NCBI RefSeq assembly: GCF_014842875.1
Contig: NZ_JACYXZ010000001.1
Location: 186,001-250,000, forward strand
Reading direction: 5' to 3'
DNA length: 64,000 bases
From: Nocardioides donggukensis
GTDB taxonomy: Bacteria > Actinomycetota > Actinomycetes > Propionibacteriales > Nocardioidaceae
The stretch's first letter is position 1; each line of letters opens with the position of its first letter. The translations under genes were made by a program, and so were the position numbers. This document shows positions 15,768 through 23,303 of the stretch, piece by piece. The notes under the pieces were generated by a model, which was not told where the DNA came from, did not search any database, and saw nothing but the letters and a program-made list of their open reading frames with translations.

Positions 15768-16265
15768 TCAGCTCGGTCCGGCGAGCTCGCGGGTCATCAG
15801 CGCCACCGTCTTGCCGGCGCCGCCGAGCCGGCCGACCTCGGTGTAGCCGCGTCGGCGGTGGAAGGCGAGCGACCCCTCGTTGGGGGGCTCGAGGTTGACC
15901 TCCAGCGCCATCCGGGAGTACGCCGCGGCGCGGCGCTCGAGCTCGTCGTAGACGGCCCGCCCGATGCCGGTGCGCCGGAACTCCTCGTCGAGCACGATCC
16001 GGTCGAGGTAGTAGAAGTCCGGGCCGTACTCCCGGCTGAACCAGCGGTAGTTGTCGGAGTCGTAGTCGACGCCGGGCCCGAAGGTCAGCACGAAGCCGGC
16101 CGAGCGGCCGTCGTACTCCACGACGTCGGCCCGGTCGGCGAGGCCGATGAGGGCGTCGAGCCGGGCCGGGTCCAACGGGGAGAGCACCTCGACGTTGCGC
16201 TGGTTGAGCTCGAGCACGAACGCACGGTCGTCGGCCTCGATGGGCCGCAGGGTCTCCTCGATCAC
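15768..16265 (-). CDS. GNAT family N-acetyltransferase
   Basis: 165 residues beginning at GTG 16265 (VIEETLRPIEADDRAFVLEL); the open frame continues upstream but without homology. GNAT hallmarks: strand beta4 'FYYLDRIVLDEEFRRTGIGRA' (the R-x-x-G-x-G/A acetyl-CoA loop as RRTGIGR), 'MALEVNLEPPNEGSLAFH' and the closing 'RRRGYTEVGRL'. It acetylates an amine of unknown identity. It heads a possible three-gene unit with the epimerase and accD3. Confidence 0.8.
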   Translation of the reverse strand: MIEETLRPIEADDRAFVLELNQRNVEVLSPLDPARLDALIGLADRADVVEYDGRSAGFVLTFGPGVDYDSDNYRWFSREYGPDFYYLDRIVLDEEFRRTGIGRAVYDELERRAAAYSRMALEVNLEPPNEGSLAFHRRRGYTEVGRLGGAGKTVALMTRELAGPS

Positions 16266-16398
16266 GGGCCAACTCTGACACGCCGGCCCAGCACCGGAGT
16301 AGCGTCGAGGGTGCCGCGGGTTTCTCGTACCCGGCCCTCCTCGGCCGCGTCGTCTTCGGTTCTCCATGGTCGGTGGGATCCGGACGGGCGCTGGTGGC

Positions 16399-17181
16399 AT
16401 GAGCGGCATCGACGACGACTTCGTGGCGGCGCTCGGTGCGCTGCACGGACTGCTGCTCGGGACCCCGCAGATGGAGGAGTTCCTCGGCGGCCTCGCCGCG
16501 CTGGCGGCGACGGCCGTGGAGCCGCACGCGTCGTGCGGGATCACCGTCCGGCACGACGGCGAGCCGATCACGGTCGCGTCCAGTGACGAGCGAGCCAGCC
16601 TCATCGACGAGCACCAGTACGGCGCGGGGGAGGGGCCCTGCCTGGAGGCGATGGGCAGCGGACGCGTCGTGGAGGTGGTCGACCAGCGCACGGACCGGCG
16701 GTGGGAGGTCTACCGCGAGGCGGCGGTGGCGCAGGGTGTGCGCTCCTCACTGAGCCTCCCGTTGCTGGTGGACGGCCGGTCCATGGGGGCGATGAACCTC
16801 TACCACTACGGTCGCGCGCACGCCTTCGACGGGCCCGAGCGGCAGCGCGCCGACGCGTTCGCCGCCCAGGCCTGCGCGGCGCTGACGACGCGGATCCGGT
16901 TCGCCGAGCAGCAGGACCTCACGGCCCAGCTCCACCAGGCCCTGCTGTCGCGGACCCTGATCGACCAGGCGGTCGGGATCCTGATGGCCGAGCAGCGGAT
17001 CCCGGCCCGGGCGGCGTTCGAGGCGCTGCGGCACCACTCCCAGTCGCACAACCGCAAGCTGCGGGCGGTGGCCGCCGAGATCGTGCGGCGGGTCGGCGGT
17101 GAGCCGCCGACGCCGTCGGCGCCGTTCGAGACGGGTGGACCGGGCTCGGGCCGCGGCGGCGCGGGCGCTCCCCGGGGCTGA
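16399..17181 (+). CDS. GAF-ANTAR domain transcription antiterminator/regulator
   Basis: About 260 residues. The N-terminal GAF domain (about 5-150) includes 'YGAGEGPCLEAM' and 'GVRSSLSLPLLVDGRSMGAM'. The C-terminal ANTAR domain (about 185-235) reads 'LIDQAVGILMAEQRIPARAA', the RNA-hairpin-binding antiterminator fold common in actinobacteria. A Gly/Pro-rich tail follows. It would respond to a small ligand or stress and bind dual-hexaloop RNA hairpins. ATG 16399 is preferred as close to the conserved start; ATG 16366 is in frame and possible. It is divergent from the GNAT gene. Confidence 0.82.
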   Translation: MSGIDDDFVAALGALHGLLLGTPQMEEFLGGLAALAATAVEPHASCGITVRHDGEPITVASSDERASLIDEHQYGAGEGPCLEAMGSGRVVEVVDQRTDRRWEVYREAAVAQGVRSSLSLPLLVDGRSMGAMNLYHYGRAHAFDGPERQRADAFAAQACAALTTRIRFAEQQDLTAQLHQALLSRTLIDQAVGILMAEQRIPARAAFEALRHHSQSHNRKLRAVAAEIVRRVGGEPPTPSAPFETGGPGSGRGGAGAPRG

Positions 17182-17247
17182 GCGGCGGGCGCCGCGCACC
17201 GGTCCCACGGGGGCTCGTCGGGACCACGTCAACGCGCCGGGGCGCAG

Positions 17248-17280
17248 CAGGAGCCCGGCCTGCGTGAGGCCGGGCTCCTG
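17248..17280. terminator. Perfect 14-bp hairpin after the GAF-ANTAR gene
   Basis: CAGGAGCCCGGCCT (17248-17261) pairs perfectly with 17267-17280 around a GCGTG loop, 67 bp past the GAF-ANTAR stop. There is no T-run. It is probably the transcription terminator of that gene. Confidence 0.65.
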
Positions 17281-17574
17281 GTCCCCCGATCCCCCCGGTG
17301 GCAGGTGCGTCCGCCGCCACTGGTGAGGAAGGATCGTCTCAACCGGTGTCGGGACCGGGAGTGCGGCCGAAGAGATGGCCTGAGAGGTGCTGGGCCTCGT
17401 CGCGCATCGGGAGGTGTCCTCGCGGTGATGAGCCGGTCGCGGCTGACTGCCGCCGGCTGACCTCCCAACCACCGGTCACACTACGCCGACGCGCACGGCA
17501 TGACCAGAGTTCGTCGAACGTCGCCGGAGGCCGCGGGGACGACCGGGTGCGGTCGGGGGTCCCGGGGGATTGGT

Positions 17575-17587
17575 GATGTGACACATC
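17575..17587. promoter_or_regulatory. Palindrome GATGTG-A-CACATC upstream of paaN
   Basis: A perfect 6-bp inverted repeat around one base ends 17 bp before the paaN ATG. It is a reasonable operator for a TetR/GntR-type repressor of phenylacetate genes, but the regulator is not in the window. Confidence 0.4.
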
Positions 17588-17604
17588 TGTGCCAGAGTTG
17601 CATC

Positions 17605-19302
17605 ATGGTGTCACAGACCGATGTCCCCCCGGCCGCCTCGTTCCTCGACCGGCACCGCGACCGCCTCGACGGCGCGAAGGCCGCCTCCGCGGGGCGGACC
17701 TGGTTCTCGGCGTTCGACGAGTCGCCGTCCCCGCGCGTGTACGGCGAGGGCGCTGCCGCCGAGGGCAAGGCCGCGTTCGAGGCGCACCTCGGCACCGCGT
17801 TCCCGCTGACGACGCCCGGCGCCGAGGGCGACGTGGCGACCGAGACCTCGCCGTACGGCTTCGAGCTCGGGGTGCGCTACCCCCGGGCCCACGACGTCGA
17901 CGCCCTGCTGGAGGGGGTGTCGGCGGGTGCGCGGGCCTGGCGCGACGCCGGGCCGGACGGGCGCACGGGCGTCTGCCTCGAGATCCTCGACCGGCTGCAC
18001 GGCCGGGTCTTCGAGCTCGCCAACGCGGTGCAGCACACCAGCGGCCAGGCGTTCGTGATGGCCTTCCAGGCCGGCGGCGCGCACGCCCTGGACCGGGCCC
18101 TGGAAGCGATCGCCTACGCCCACACGGAGATGACCCGCACGCCGGCGACCGCGGTGTGGGAGAAGCCCGGCCCCAAGCCGGGTGCCGAGCCGCTGCGCAT
18201 GGAGAAGACCTTCACCGTCGTGCCGCGCGGCACCGCGCTGGTCATCGGCTGCAACACGTTCCCGACCTGGAACTCCTGGCCCGGCCTGTTCGCGAGCCTG
18301 GTGACGGGCAACCCGGTCGTGGTCAAGCCGCACCCGCAGGCGGTCCTGCCGCTCGCGATCACCGTGCAGGTCTGCCAGGAGGTGCTCGCCGAGGCCGGCT
18401 TCGACCCCCGGCTGGTCACGCTGGCCGCCGAGGCGCCCGACGACAGGCTGGCCTCCACGCTGGCGGTGCACCCGCAGATCCGGCTCGTCGACTACACCGG
18501 CGGCAACGCCTTCGGCGACTGGCTCGAGGAGAACGCCCGCCAGGCGATCGTCTTCACCGAGAAGGCCGGCGTCAACACGGTGGTGGTCGACTCGACCGAC
18601 TCCTTCCGTGCCATGTGCGGCAACCTCGCCTTCTCATTCGCGCTGTACAGCGGCCAGATGTGCACCGCTCCGCAGAACGTCTACCTGCCCGCGTCGGGCA
18701 TCCGAACCGAGGACGGCACCAAGTCCCCGGCCGAGGTGGCGCAGGGCATCGGCGCAGCGTTCGAGAAGCTGCTCGGCGACGACGCCCGCGCCGTCGAGCT
18801 GCTCGGCGGGGTCGTGAACTCCGGGGTACTCGAGCGGCTCGCGGAGGCCCCCTCCAAGGGCGAGGTGCTGGTGCCCTCGCGCGAGGTCACGCACCCGGCG
18901 TACGACGACGCCACCGTCCGCACCCCGACCCTGGTGGGACTCACCGCCGCCGACGCGGAGGTCTACGAGAGCGAGTGCTTCGGGCCGGTCGGGTTCCTGA
19001 TCTCCACCGATGGCACCGACGAGTCGATCGACCTCTTCCGCGACACCGTCCAGCGTCGCGGGGCGATGACCGCCGCGGTCTACTCGACCTCCGACGAGGT
19101 GGTGCAGCGGATGCGCGAGGCGGCGCTCGACGCCGGGGTCGCGCTGAGTGAGAACCTGCACGGCGCGGTCTTCGTCAACCAGTCGGCCGCCTTCTCCGAC
19201 TTCCACGGCACCGGGGCCAACCCGGCCGCGAACGCGTCGTACACCGACGGCGCCTACGTCGCGAGTCGGTTCCGGGTCGTGCAGTCCCGACGCCACATCT
19301 GA
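17605..19302 (+). CDS. paaN: Phenylacetic acid degradation protein PaaN (aldehyde dehydrogenase family)
   Basis: 565 residues from ATG 17605. It belongs to the PaaN branch of aldehyde dehydrogenases: 'VPRGTALVIGCNTFPTWNSW', 'GNPVVVKPHPQAVLPLAITV', 'IVFTEKAGVNTVVVDSTD' and the cysteine region 'ALYSGQMCTAPQNVYLP' (C353). In phenylacetate catabolism this family oxidises the ring-opened semialdehyde or a related aldehyde with NAD(P). No other paa gene is nearby, so it is either the edge of a dispersed regulon or has a related role. A longer in-frame N-terminus to 17500 is unlikely because it would include the palindrome and has no similarity. Confidence 0.88.
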   Translation: MVSQTDVPPAASFLDRHRDRLDGAKAASAGRTWFSAFDESPSPRVYGEGAAAEGKAAFEAHLGTAFPLTTPGAEGDVATETSPYGFELGVRYPRAHDVDALLEGVSAGARAWRDAGPDGRTGVCLEILDRLHGRVFELANAVQHTSGQAFVMAFQAGGAHALDRALEAIAYAHTEMTRTPATAVWEKPGPKPGAEPLRMEKTFTVVPRGTALVIGCNTFPTWNSWPGLFASLVTGNPVVVKPHPQAVLPLAITVQVCQEVLAEAGFDPRLVTLAAEAPDDRLASTLAVHPQIRLVDYTGGNAFGDWLEENARQAIVFTEKAGVNTVVVDSTDSFRAMCGNLAFSFALYSGQMCTAPQNVYLPASGIRTEDGTKSPAEVAQGIGAAFEKLLGDDARAVELLGGVVNSGVLERLAEAPSKGEVLVPSREVTHPAYDDATVRTPTLVGLTAADAEVYESECFGPVGFLISTDGTDESIDLFRDTVQRRGAMTAAVYSTSDEVVQRMREAALDAGVALSENLHGAVFVNQSAAFSDFHGTGANPAANASYTDGAYVASRFRVVQSRRHI

Positions 19303-19336
19303 GTCCCGCCGATCCAGGGTCGAGCGCGCCTCGCCC

Positions 19337-19582
19337 TCGGTGGTTGAGGGGCCAGCGTCGCGGTATCGGTGGTTGAGGAGCGAGCGCCTCATTATCGGTG
19401 GTTGAGGGGCCAGCGCCGCGCCCTCGGTGGTTGAGGAGCGAGCGCCGCGCCATCGGTGGTTGAGGAGCCAGCGCCTCGCCCTCGGTGGTTGAGGAGCGAG
19501 CGCCGCGCCATCGGTGGTTGAGGAGCCAGCGCCTCGCCCTCGGTGGTTGAGGAGCGAGCGCCAGCGAGCGTCTCGAAACCAC
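19337..19582. repeat. Eight-copy 29-bp tandem repeat array
   Basis: Units starting with TCGGTGGTTGAGG begin at 19337, 19366, 19395, 19424, 19453, 19482, 19511 and 19540, exactly 29 bp apart. Two variants alternate (…GAGCGAGCGC and …GAGCCAGCGC), so units 4/6 and 5/7 are identical and give a 58-bp higher-order period. The last unit runs into GAGCGTCTCGAAACCAC. There are no spacers, so it is not CRISPR. Read on the minus strand the element starts GTGGTTTCGAGACGCTCGCT and ends in CTCAACC. Confidence 0.92.
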
Positions 19583-19760
19583 GCGGTGCTCTGGTGCGCG
19601 TGCACAACGACGTACAGCCGCCGGGCGGACTGGCCGCCACCGCCTTCGGGGGCGGGCGCTGCACGTAGTTCTGCCCGTGGCCGCGACGCCCTTGCTCCAG
19701 CCCCGGGCATGCCGCTGCCCCCACCCGATGCTGCCCAGGGTGGGGTGAGGGGCGTGGTCC

Positions 19761-21254
19761 TCATCGCTCGGGCGGGTCGCCGAGCGGGCGGTCGGTGATG
19801 TCCACCGTGCCGGTGCGATCGCGGAGGAACCTCAGCCCGTGCGGTGAGGTCCACTCGAACACCCCCGCCTCGGGGCTGACACAGGTCCAGGCGCCGTGGG
19901 TCTTGAGCCGGTGGTGTCGCCGGCACAGCGCGCCGAGCTTGCTCACCGCGGTCTGGCCCGGCGGGCCGTCGGGGTCGTAGGGCCGCACGTGGTCGGCATC
20001 GCACGACCTCGCCGGTCGGGTGCACCACGGGAACACGCACGTCCCGTCCCGGAGCCGGACCGCCTCGGCCATCCGGGCCGGCACCTCGTAGGCGTCGACC
20101 GGCACCAGGCCGTCGTGGTCCAGGACCGGCTTCACGACCACCTGCGCGTCGGGGTGGGCCAACCAGGCCCGGACCTGGTCCCCGGTGACCGGGGACCGGG
20201 TCTGCTCGCACCGCCCCACCACCCCGTCGCGACCGTCGCCGCCGCGGCCGCCGCCGGTGGTGTGGGTGCCGGTGATCGCGTCCGCGGCCAGGTGCACGTA
20301 GAGCACCGCCTGCCGCGGCTTCAATCCCGCACCTGCCCGGCCGGCACGCATGGGGTCGGCCAGTACGGGTGTGCCGTCGCTGCCGGTGCTGGGGGAGCGA
20401 CCGGACGCTTCGCCGTCGTCGCCGTCAGCGCCGTCGTGGGTGTCGCGATCGTCGGCAGCCGTGTCGCCGGTGACATCCCGAGTCGGATTGAGGTCCAGGG
20501 CGAGCTGTCTGCGGGCGAGTTCGCCGACCGCGGTCGCCCGCCGCGCCTCCACCGGCTCGGTCGACCCCAGTGCCTTCAGGACCGCGGCGCCGTGGGTGAC
20601 CGCGGCATCCAGGTCCAGCGCATCGGCCAGGTCCAGGATCCCGTGCACCTGACTGGTGCCGTCGAAGGAGACCTGCTGATGGGTGACGTCGAAGTACCGG
20701 CCCGCGACCGCCCGGTCCGCCCGCTCCTGCGCCAGCTCGGGGTCACATCGCCCGATCGCCTCCGAGACCAGCCGGTCCACCTGCCCCCGGCTCACCTTGT
20801 GCGCCACCGGGGTGACCGCCACGTCCACGAACGACGCCGCCTCGGCCGAGAGGGGGACCGTGGCCGCCGCCACCCGACGCGCCTTCCACGCCGGCAGATC
20901 CTCGGCCTGGACCCGGCCCCAGAGGTTGGGGAGCCGGTGCCGCAGCTCCAGTGCCTCCCCGATCAGCGCCTTCCCGGCCTCGGTGCCCAGCCCGACCGCG
21001 GAGGCGAACTCCGCCACGCAGAACTCCGCCACCTCCGGCGCCCCCACGCCGGCCACCGGCAGCCCGGTGTCCCCGAACAACCGACACGACATCGTCGCCG
21101 CCGGGGCGATGCCCTCCGGCGGGTGCAGGTCCGCCCAGCGGCAGGCCTGCACCAGCAGCCCGGCCTCGGCTCGGTCGGCGGTCCGGCGAAGATCCCGCGC
21201 CGACGCCAGCACCGCGTCAGCGGTGTCGGTCTCCGGGGCGGTCGTCGTCTTCAT
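19761..21254 (-). CDS. DUF222 domain / HNH endonuclease signature protein (13E12 repeat family)
   Basis: About 497 residues. The long N-terminal helical region is of DUF222 type (residues about 10-250: 'CRWADLHPPEG', 'LPAWKARRVAAATVPLS', 'RYFDVTHQQVSFDGTSQVHG'). A C-terminal HNH nuclease motif follows: 'CVFPWCTRPARSCDADHVRP' then 'LCRRHHRLKTHGAW'. These proteins are multicopy in actinobacteria and known in mycobacteria as the 13E12 repeat family; they are probably DNA nucleases of selfish or competence-linked type, with function unsettled. ATG 21254 is preferred: TAGCGT sits as a -10-like box just upstream, suggesting a leaderless transcript; GTG 21278 is an alternative. Repeat arrays lie on both sides. 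Confidence 0.85.
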   Translation of the reverse strand: MKTTTAPETDTADAVLASARDLRRTADRAEAGLLVQACRWADLHPPEGIAPAATMSCRLFGDTGLPVAGVGAPEVAEFCVAEFASAVGLGTEAGKALIGEALELRHRLPNLWGRVQAEDLPAWKARRVAAATVPLSAEAASFVDVAVTPVAHKVSRGQVDRLVSEAIGRCDPELAQERADRAVAGRYFDVTHQQVSFDGTSQVHGILDLADALDLDAAVTHGAAVLKALGSTEPVEARRATAVGELARRQLALDLNPTRDVTGDTAADDRDTHDGADGDDGEASGRSPSTGSDGTPVLADPMRAGRAGAGLKPRQAVLYVHLAADAITGTHTTGGGRGGDGRDGVVGRCEQTRSPVTGDQVRAWLAHPDAQVVVKPVLDHDGLVPVDAYEVPARMAEAVRLRDGTCVFPWCTRPARSCDADHVRPYDPDGPPGQTAVSKLGALCRRHHRLKTHGAWTCVSPEAGVFEWTSPHGLRFLRDRTGTVDITDRPLGDPPER

Positions 21255-21317
21255 AGAGACCACGCTAGGGGAAGCCACTGACAGTCGGATGCGATCGGGA
21301 ACCCCTTATGCACAACG

Positions 21318-21534
21318 GGTTTCGACTCGCTCGCGGGGCTCGCGGCTCAACCGGCGGGGGCTCGCGGGGCGACCGGCGGTGGTGGGTTTCGACTCGCTCG
21401 CGGGGCTCGCGGCTCAACCGGCGGAGTGTGGGGCTCGCGGCTCAACCGGCGGCCACGGGGCTCGCGGCTCAACCGGCGGGGGCTCGCGGGGCAACCGGCG
21501 GAGTACGGGGCTCGTGGCTCATCCACCACGGCCC
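21318..21534. repeat. Degenerate repeat array, about seven units, inverted relative to the 19337 array
   Basis: Units like GGGGCTCGCGGCTCAACCGG recur at about 21335, 21357, 21402, 21430, 21457, 21479 and 21506, with two copies of the longer head GGGTTTCGACTCGCTCGCGG (near 21318 and 21385). The order TTTCGA…CTCGC…CTCAACC matches the minus-strand reading of the 19337 array, so the two arrays face each other across the DUF222/HNH gene. Confidence 0.8.
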
Positions 21535-21539
21535 ACGGC

Positions 21540-22952
21540 TCAAGGGGCCGACATGGTGGCGAACGCCAGCCCCTGCTCGACCGCCCGGGCGAACGGCGCT
21601 GACGTGGTCGGCGTGTAGTCGGCGACCACGCGGCGTACGTGTGCCTCGAGCTCCCCGGCCGTGGCGGCGTCCCGGATCCCGGCCAGGACCTGCTCGAGGG
21701 CCCAGTGGTTGTGCCCGACCCGGGCGTGGTCGACGGCGTCCCGGCGCTCCCCGCCCGGAGGCTCCGAGAAGAGCGGGTACGCCTCGAACAGGCCCCCGCC
21801 CGGGCGCAGATCCGCCGCGTCGGGCTCGTGGTCCGGGTGCGCCAGGTGGAAGGCGTGGCCCGCGGCGTAGTCGAAGGGGAACCGGAGCACGAAGGCTCGG
21901 CAGAACGGGCACGGGCAGTCCCACCGCCGGGTCGGGTCCGCCCCCAGCCAGGCGGCGCTGCGGCGGAGCCGGATCTTGAGGTACGACGGGGTGGTCACGT
22001 ACAGGACCCCGTCGCGCAGCGCGTCCTTGATCGGGCTGGTCGCGTCGAAGGTCAGCTCCGTCGTCGGATCTGCGGCGAGGGCGACCAGCGGCAGCATGAT
22101 CGGTGCGCCGAGGCCGAGGTGGTGCAGCCCGGCCATGGGCCGGCCGGTGGCGGCCCGGTAGCCGTGGTGCAGGCCGCGGGCGGCCAGCACGGTGCGGGTG
22201 TAGCGGTTCGGCAGCCTGCCCCCGAAGTCGATCCGGCGACCGGCGACCCGGACGTGGTCGGTGTAGTTGCCGTCGGCCATGTAGGCGCCGAAGCCGGCCG
22301 CGACCCGGGAGAGGCCGTGCTCCCCGAAGATCCGCCCGGCGTCGACCGCCGTGTCGTAGGACTCCGCGGAGGCGACCGGGTAGTAGGACTCCCGCAGCCC
22401 GGCGGGGAGGTCGGGCAGCCGGGCGGCGGCCCGACGCGCCGTGCCGGCGTTGAGGCGGGCCCAGTCCCGCCGTCGTCGCCCCGTGTAGGCGCGCTCGAGG
22501 TCGAGCGCCAGCCAGCAGGCGGGGGTGATGTCCTCGACGCCGATCAGGATCGTGGGGTCCAGCCCGAGCTGGTCCGGCAGACCCCTCTCCCCGTCGCCGG
22601 CGAGGCGTCGGGCCTCCTCGCGGGCCGCGACCGACAGCGCGAGGTAGTCACGGGTGAGGTCGTCCGGGAGGTCGCCGGGCCGCACCGACCGGCCGAGGCG
22701 GTCCTCCACCTCGCGCAACCGCGCGCGCATTATGGTCGCCCGTCCCCGCAGCGCCGAGGCGACCTGGCCGATGAGCGCGAAGTTGCCGTTGTCGGCCATC
22801 AGCGGCAGCCCCCGGCCGCGGACCTGCGCGGCCAGCCCCGCCAGCTGCGGGGTGGCGTTGTTCGGGGCCAGCAGGTAGCCGAACGGGTGCGTGGCGGCCA
22901 GTGTCTCCTCGGTGAACGTGTCCGGTGAGAGGTTGTAGACGAAGCGCGCCAC
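21540..22952 (-). CDS. TGT-superfamily (tRNA/DNA-guanine transglycosylase-like) protein
   Basis: 470 residues starting at GTG 22952. The C-terminal half has TGT hallmarks: 'HHLGLGAPIMLPLVALA', a 'LTFDATSPIKDALRDGVLY' segment in the position of the catalytic-aspartate strand, 'SYLKIRLRR', then a CxCxxC motif (CPCPFC) and a later His ('GHNHW') as expected zinc ligands. The N-terminus has 'LPLMADNGNFALIGQ' in place of the usual TDSGGFQ. Known TGT family members exchange guanine for a 7-deazaguanine in tRNA, or in DNA (DpdA). It is too divergent to be ordinary queuine TGT, no 7-deazaguanine biosynthesis gene is near, and its operon partners at 22974 and 23303 are uncharacterised. Function inferred from motifs only. 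Confidence 0.65.
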   Translation of the reverse strand: MARFVYNLSPDTFTEETLAATHPFGYLLAPNNATPQLAGLAAQVRGRGLPLMADNGNFALIGQVASALRGRATIMRARLREVEDRLGRSVRPGDLPDDLTRDYLALSVAAREEARRLAGDGERGLPDQLGLDPTILIGVEDITPACWLALDLERAYTGRRRRDWARLNAGTARRAAARLPDLPAGLRESYYPVASAESYDTAVDAGRIFGEHGLSRVAAGFGAYMADGNYTDHVRVAGRRIDFGGRLPNRYTRTVLAARGLHHGYRAATGRPMAGLHHLGLGAPIMLPLVALAADPTTELTFDATSPIKDALRDGVLYVTTPSYLKIRLRRSAAWLGADPTRRWDCPCPFCRAFVLRFPFDYAAGHAFHLAHPDHEPDAADLRPGGGLFEAYPLFSEPPGGERRDAVDHARVGHNHWALEQVLAGIRDAATAGELEAHVRRVVADYTPTTSAPFARAVEQGLAFATMSAP

Positions 22953-22973
22953 GGTGACCCCACGCCTGCGGCG

Positions 22974-23303
22974 TCAGCCGCGCTTGTGGTCGTTGAGGCA
23001 CGCGAGGTACGCCGCTTGGGCGGCGGCCGCCTGCTCGGCGGCAGCGCCGGTGCCGCGCGCGGAGTCGCGGGCGTCGCACCACGAGGTCACCGCCTCCCAC
23101 GCCGAGGACACGCAGGCGGGAGCGGCGGCCAGTCCGGCGGCCACCCCGGCGGCGAAGCCCCCGGCAGCCGCCCCGCACACGGAGATCGCCTGCAGCGTGT
23201 CGGTGCGGGCCTCCTGCAGCTCGTCCTTGGTCTCGGCGGCGGCCTCCTCGGCCCGCTCGCGGGCCTCCTCGGCCTCCTCGGCGAGGGCGTCACAGGCAGC
23301 CAT
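22974..23303 (-). CDS. Small Ala/Glu-rich protein with coiled coil and glycine-zipper-like segment
   Basis: 109 residues, not recognised. Residues 1-40 form a charged coiled coil (MAACDALAEEAEEARERAEE and onward). Residues about 40-65 are hydrophobic Ala/Gly-rich ('CGAAAGGFAAGVAAGLAAA'), able to form a glycine-zipper or membrane-associating helix. Five cysteines are spread along the protein. ATG 23303 overlaps the stop of the upstream gene by one base (TGATG), and the TGT-like gene starts 21 bp downstream, so it is the middle gene of a tight three-gene operon. A role as adaptor or membrane anchor is only a guess. Confidence 0.7.
   Translation of the reverse strand: MAACDALAEEAEEARERAEEAAAETKDELQEARTDTLQAISVCGAAAGGFAAGVAAGLAAAPACVSSAWEAVTSWCDARDSARGTGAAAEQAAAAQAAYLACLNDHKRG

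Larger units (their letters stand above)
17182..17604. other. Intergenic region, 423 bp
   Basis: No gene with convincing codon use is seen here; short frames on the minus strand (17339-17584) are Arg/Pro-rich and look spurious. It holds the hairpin at 17248-17280 and the palindrome at 17575-17587. GC-rich structured sequence around 17340-17460 does not match a riboswitch class that I recognise. Confidence 0.5.

Noticed and set aside
17300-17480. Possible riboswitch in the gap before paaN
   Set aside because: GC-rich structure is present but no conserved core of a known class could be matched.
19337-19582. CRISPR array
   Set aside because: Units are contiguous 29-bp tandem copies without variable spacers and no cas genes are present.
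19175-19724. Repeat-peptide proteins on the minus strand over the 29-bp array
   Set aside because: 29 bp is not a multiple of three, so the repeated peptides shift frame; they are by-products of the DNA repeat.
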